Assembly (NCBI RefSeq): GCF_020907405.1
Contig: NZ_JAJJOE010000009.1
Span: 62,001-126,000, forward strand
Length of the DNA stretch: 64,000 nt
Reading direction: 5' to 3'
Origin: Arthrobacter sp. zg-Y769
GTDB taxonomy: Bacteria > Actinomycetota > Actinomycetes > Actinomycetales > Micrococcaceae
Within the stretch, counting starts at the first letter, position 1. Each line of letters opens with the position of its first letter. Under the pieces are notes generated by a model. The model was given only the letters and a program-made list of their open reading frames with translations, had not been told where the DNA came from and ran no database searches. Positions 63,837-64,000 of this stretch are shown in pieces. A program made the position numbers and the translations under genes.

Positions 63837-64000
63837 ATGACAGACGCAGAACAGCAGCATCCCGCTACCGGCCAGAACGACGCCGGAGACCCGAAGACCC
63901 TCACCACACGCCAGGGACACCCGGTCTACGACAACCAGAACACCCGGACGGTGGGAGCCCGTGGCCCGGCCACGCTGGAGAACTACCAGCTCCTCGAGAA
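63837..64000 (+). CDS. katA: Catalase, N-terminal part (3' end outside window)
   Basis: The first 54 residues of a monofunctional haem catalase. After a short polar N-terminus, [20 protein letters not shown] and [15 protein letters not shown] match the opening of clade-3 catalases almost exactly. GAGGAG lies about 8 bases before the ATG. The enzyme dismutates hydrogen peroxide. The active-site His (usually near residue 55-60) lies just beyond the window edge. Confidence 0.92.
   Translation, partial: MTDAEQQHPATGQNDAGDPKTLTTRQGHPVYDNQNTRTVGARGPATLENYQLLE

Overview
The window looks like a chromosomal segment of a high-GC actinobacterium of the Arthrobacter type (Micrococcaceae). Reasons: very high G+C with C/G-ending codons, many GTG starts, tightly packed operons, a DUF222/HNH (13E12-type) endonuclease gene, a glutaminase-STAS-cyclic-nucleotide-binding fusion, and CspA genes with long leaders. 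This assignment is inference from gene content; no rRNA or tRNA gene is visible. The window opens inside a xylulokinase gene and closes inside a catalase gene.

Layout. (1) 1-10.3 kb: pentose and xylo-oligosaccharide use. Xylulokinase, aldose epimerase, acetyl-xylan-esterase-type hydrolase, GH3 glycosidase, a two-permease sugar ABC importer with its lipoprotein, and a divergent LacI regulator with a perfect CGAAAGTTTCG operator. (2) 10.3-18.5 kb: DUF222/HNH protein, small conserved proteins (DUF5996, DUF3817), an internally shortened VOC protein, and a four-gene minus-strand run (aldo/keto reductase, DJ-1/PfpI, epimerase, Bcr/CflA efflux). (3) 18.5-34.7 kb: a one-carbon and lactate region. An aldehyde dehydrogenase gene is followed by a LigM-type tetrahydrofolate-dependent aromatic O-demethylase gene. 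Then come VOC and MFS genes, lutABC, an esterase, a second LigM paralogue, an orphan NMT1-type binding lipoprotein, a MetF-type reductase, an LldP-type lactate permease and a DUF1275 protein.

(4) 34.8-41.5 kb: gamma-glutamyltransferase with an overlapping GntR regulator, L-lactate dehydrogenase, DUF72, luciferase-like oxidoreductase, thioesterase, DUF421. (5) 41.5-44.9 kb: two cspA paralogues with matching structured leaders and matching terminators, either side of a reverse-oriented glutaminase fusion gene and a 0.6-kb block of three repeat families. (6) 44.9-49.6 kb: a GntR-controlled amide cluster (APC permease, acetamidase/formamidase, Nramp-like transporter). (7) 49.8-56.1 kb: Ser/Thr kinase, YchJ, two zinc-type alcohol dehydrogenases, Ni/Co permease, AAA ATPase. 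(8) 56.1-60.7 kb: urease operon ureABCFGD without ureE. (9) 60.8-64 kb: TauE/SafE, a DoxX-like protein with a Lys/Ala-rich tail, a metallophosphoesterase, a PPOX-fold protein and the start of katA.

How the parts fit (inference). LigM moves methyl groups from methoxylated aromatics to tetrahydrofolate, and MetF would return methyl-THF to the methylene-THF pool. LldP, LutABC and Ldh handle lactate. The amide cluster and urease with its nickel permease suggest scavenging of nitrogen from small amides and urea. The most unusual signal is the pair of csp leaders. Each contains a terminator-like hairpin with a U-tract and a second hairpin just upstream of the ribosome binding site, with compensatory base changes between the two copies.
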